This document shows, one piece after another, positions 61,787-64,000 of a DNA stretch of 64,000 nt (its first letter is position 1; each line of letters begins with the position of its first letter). Position numbers and translations under genes: made by a program. The notes under the pieces were generated by a model. The model worked only from the letters and a program-made list of their open reading frames with translations. It was not told the DNA's origin and made no database searches. The DNA is from an uncultured Flavobacteriaceae bacterium. Lineage in GTDB: Bacteria; Bacteroidota; Bacteroidia; Flavobacteriales; Flavobacteriaceae. Location: positions 1 to 64,000 of the forward strand of contig CANMFO010000007.1 of NCBI GenBank assembly GCA_947497245.1, in the 5' to 3' direction.

Positions 61787-61949
61787 ATTCTGGTAAGTAT
61801 AAAATCAGGATAAAATTAACACAATAAAATAGGAACACCATCCTTTCACATGGTGTATTTGCATTAAAAAACGGGAGAAGGCACGGCAATATGATTTATC
61901 TTGTCGATCAAAGCGGTTGAACGGATTAAAAATTATCGAAATTATATAA

Positions 61950-63329
61950 ATGATGCATTTCGGCAATAGCGAAAAAGCGTATTTAAAAGACAAAGTTCCT
62001 TATTTTTTGCTGCTACTGCTCTGTTTTTTCCCCCTCATGCGCTTCGGATTGATGTCGGCGGCTATCATCGTTTTTGCTTTGGGATGTATCCTCTGCAATT
62101 ATGGTTCATTTGTCTCAAATTTGAAGCGAATTGGGTGGAGGCCCGTTTTCTTCAATATTGCCTTTTTCCTGCTTTTGGCGTTTACCGCGGTTTATTCGGA
62201 AAACACAAAAAATGCCTCGATTCAAATAGAAAAGGGTCTTCCCATCTTGCTGCTGCCCATTGTTTTTCTTTACCTGTCGCCAAGGTTGGATCGCAAAAGG
62301 CGCGACATGGTATTCGCCGCGTTCCTGCTTTCGAACCTGTTGTTCCTGGCCTATCTGTTCCATTACTTGGTGACCTATGCAAGTGATTTCCATGTTCTGG
62401 ACAGAAACGGACTGGTCCTCTTCGAGGGACTAAGTGACAAAAGCTTTGTTTCACAGTTGAAAGATCTTTGGAACGGAACGTTTTATGAAGTTTTTTACTA
62501 CGCGCGAAAGACCAAGGAAAGCGCGATACAAATTCACAAAACGTATATTTCCCAGAACCTTTTGTGGTGCATATTGATTTTGATCTACTTTCTCGGCAAA
62601 AAAAAGACAGTATGGTATTTTAAGCTGCTCTCGATTGTTTTGTTGGCGGTCTTTACCATTTCAATGGTCTATCTCTATTCTCTTATCAACCTTGTAATTT
62701 TATTGGTTTTGGTGCCTTGCTATGTTTTCTTTTTGATGGGGTCGGTAAGGCATAAGGTCGTTTTCGCACTAGTGGTGTCGCTACTGGCCCTGGGGGTCTT
62801 TGCAAAAGGATATACTTCAAAAGAAAGGGTTAAGGCCTCCCCTGTGGATTTGTCCTATGCCGAATATGTACAGTATGAAAACCCCGTTTTTGTTTTCAAA
62901 AATATCTGGCGGATGCTGGGAACGGACGATAGAAACTTGATCAACCGATGCAATTGGTCGCTGATTCGCGAGGCCCCCTTGTTTGGACATGGGGTCGGGG
63001 ATGTCCAAGACAGTTTGGATCGTTGTTATGGTATCCTGGGAACCTCGCAAAAGGAAGCGGTTACGGTAGGGAACCAAAATCTGAACACCCACAATTACTA
63101 TGCCTTCCTGTGGATTGGAGGAGGTGCCTTGGTGCTACTTTTTTTCTTGATAATGTTGGTGTTCAATTTGGCAATTGGCCTAAAAAACAGGGATTTACTT
63201 TATCTTGCCTTTATTTTGGTGGTATTGATGAATTTGCTGACTGAAAATACCTTGGCCAGAGCACATGGAATATTGTTTTTCGCATTATGGAACAGCTTTC
63301 TGCTAGCTAAAAACTTGAGACAAGAATAG
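61950..63329 (+). CDS. Wzy/WaaL-like O-antigen polymerase or ligase
   Basis: 459 aa with about 11-12 hydrophobic helices and one large periplasmic loop (about 300-385) that ends NLNTHNYYAFLWIGGG, the His-containing signature of the O-antigen ligase/Wzy_C family. It polymerises repeat units or ligates the finished glycan at the outer face of the inner membrane; sequence alone does not separate the two. It lies 1 base before the glycosyltransferase start and in the opposite direction to the FucNAc operon. Confidence 0.85.
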   Translation: MMHFGNSEKAYLKDKVPYFLLLLLCFFPLMRFGLMSAAIIVFALGCILCNYGSFVSNLKRIGWRPVFFNIAFFLLLAFTAVYSENTKNASIQIEKGLPILLLPIVFLYLSPRLDRKRRDMVFAAFLLSNLLFLAYLFHYLVTYASDFHVLDRNGLVLFEGLSDKSFVSQLKDLWNGTFYEVFYYARKTKESAIQIHKTYISQNLLWCILILIYFLGKKKTVWYFKLLSIVLLAVFTISMVYLYSLINLVILLVLVPCYVFFLMGSVRHKVVFALVVSLLALGVFAKGYTSKERVKASPVDLSYAEYVQYENPVFVFKNIWRMLGTDDRNLINRCNWSLIREAPLFGHGVGDVQDSLDRCYGILGTSQKEAVTVGNQNLNTHNYYAFLWIGGGALVLLFFLIMLVFNLAIGLKNRDLLYLAFILVVLMNLLTENTLARAHGILFFALWNSFLLAKNLRQE

Positions 63330-63330
63330 A

Positions 63331-64000
63331 ATGGAACATCAGGCCGGTAATTTCTCGTTTGATGATTTTTTGATCGTAATCGTATTGTACCGGGCCACCT
63401 TGGAACAAAGTACTTCTTTTGTCTCCCTGTCCCAAACCGAAGGCCGAATCGAACACATCGATCTTTTGGTATATGATAACAGTCCCGAGGTTCAAGGGTG
63501 CCCCGATGTTTTTGAGCGAAATGGATTTAAGGTTCATTATATTTCAGATCCGGTGAATCCCGGTATAGGAAAGGCTTACAACACGGGAGTCGAAATGGCG
63601 AGAAAAAAAAATAAGAAGTGGATTCTGTTTTTGGACCAGGACACGAAAATTGCAAAGCAGACGCTGAGTTTGTTTTTGGAAAAGATCAACAGGGAAAAGG
63701 GCATCAAAATATTTGCTACTACATTGTTCGCCGATGATGGGAGGTTGATATCACCTTCCTTATATTTGTTCAAACGGGGTTTTAGGCTTTCGAATGTTCC
63801 AGAGGGCCGCCGTAGCCTAAAACGGATTCGGCCCATCAACAGTTTGCTATTGCTATCGCTAGGGGTTTTTGATACCGTTGGAGGATATAACGAAAAAATA
63901 CGGCTCGATTTTAGCGATCACGAATTCATGGGGAGGGTCCAAAGAAAACACCCTCAAATGTTTGTGGTGCGCGCCGATAACCGTCACAGTCTTTCCTCGA
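63331..64000 (+). CDS. Family 2 glycosyltransferase (3' end beyond window)
   Basis: The frame is open from the ATG at 63331 to the right edge (223 codons, no stop). The GT2/rhamnosyltransferase-like fold is visible: DDFLIVIVLYRA, LLVYDNSPEV, NPGIGKAYNTGVEMA, and the metal-binding LDQDT near residue 109. LLLSLGVFDTVGGYNEKIRLDFSDHEF is the typical acceptor-side segment. With rmlBACD upstream, a rhamnosyltransferase is plausible but not proven. It follows the Wzy-like gene by one base. Confidence 0.85.
   Translation, partial: MEHQAGNFSFDDFLIVIVLYRATLEQSTSFVSLSQTEGRIEHIDLLVYDNSPEVQGCPDVFERNGFKVHYISDPVNPGIGKAYNTGVEMARKKNKKWILFLDQDTKIAKQTLSLFLEKINREKGIKIFATTLFADDGRLISPSLYLFKRGFRLSNVPEGRRSLKRIRPINSLLLLSLGVFDTVGGYNEKIRLDFSDHEFMGRVQRKHPQMFVVRADNRHSLSS

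Overview
The window reads as chromosomal DNA of a marine Flavobacteriaceae (Bacteroidota), perhaps near Muricauda/Flagellimonas or Robiginitalea. The genus is a guess. The evidence is type IX secretion (T9SS) parts and substrates, the Bacteroidota promoter -7 element TAnnTTTG before several genes, lipoboxes of the flavobacterial kind, family-specific genes (DUF4175, DUF4837, DUF6909, GH3) and moderate G+C. I see no tRNA or rRNA gene, CRISPR array, intact insertion sequence or prophage.

Region 1 (1-9.1 kb, minus strand) is a T9SS adhesin operon: a secreted Ig-like protein with a gliding-type C-terminal sorting domain, a PorP/SprF-like outer-membrane protein carrying two SPOR-like repeats, and a giant SprB-like adhesin cut by the left edge. 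Region 2 (9.4-28.3 kb) is housekeeping: glnS, an SPFH protein, gltX, a large DUF4175 protein, ybeY, mnmG, a lipoprotein, a methyltransferase, an OmpH/Skp-like lipoprotein, a DoxX-like protein, holB, pgk, a LysM lytic transglycosylase and a DUF4837 lipoprotein. Two perfect 16-bp parS-like palindromes flank mnmG, which suggests the ParB-bound, origin-proximal part of the chromosome.

Region 3 (28.3-38.9 kb) holds two very short paralogous membrane proteins (56 aa each), a PorE-like OmpA-family protein with three more copies of the same SPOR-like repeat, tatA, an M23 peptidase, a GH3 family protein, a secreted protein joining an ILEI/FAM3-like domain to a GDPD-like domain, and a DUF6909 protein.

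Region 4 (38.9 kb to the right edge) is a surface polysaccharide locus: a Wzz-like protein, rmlBACD (dTDP-L-rhamnose), a methyltransferase, an MBL-fold lipoprotein, a Wzx-like flippase, then on the minus strand a UDP-N-acetyl-L-fucosamine operon (capE, a cupin, capF, capG), then a Wzy/ligase-like protein and a family 2 glycosyltransferase cut by the right edge. The locus is interrupted at 47.5-58.0 kb by a polymorphic-toxin module: a tail-fibre-like protein, a YD-repeat partner, an RHS protein ending in a JAMM-motif toxin-like domain, and an AT-rich lipoprotein that is the candidate immunity protein. A 32-bp direct repeat, one copy of which contains the end of capG, brackets this insertion.

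The two most interesting themes are (a) SPOR-like repeats shared by two proteins of T9SS-associated families more than 20 kb apart, and (b) the RHS toxin island inside the polysaccharide cluster.
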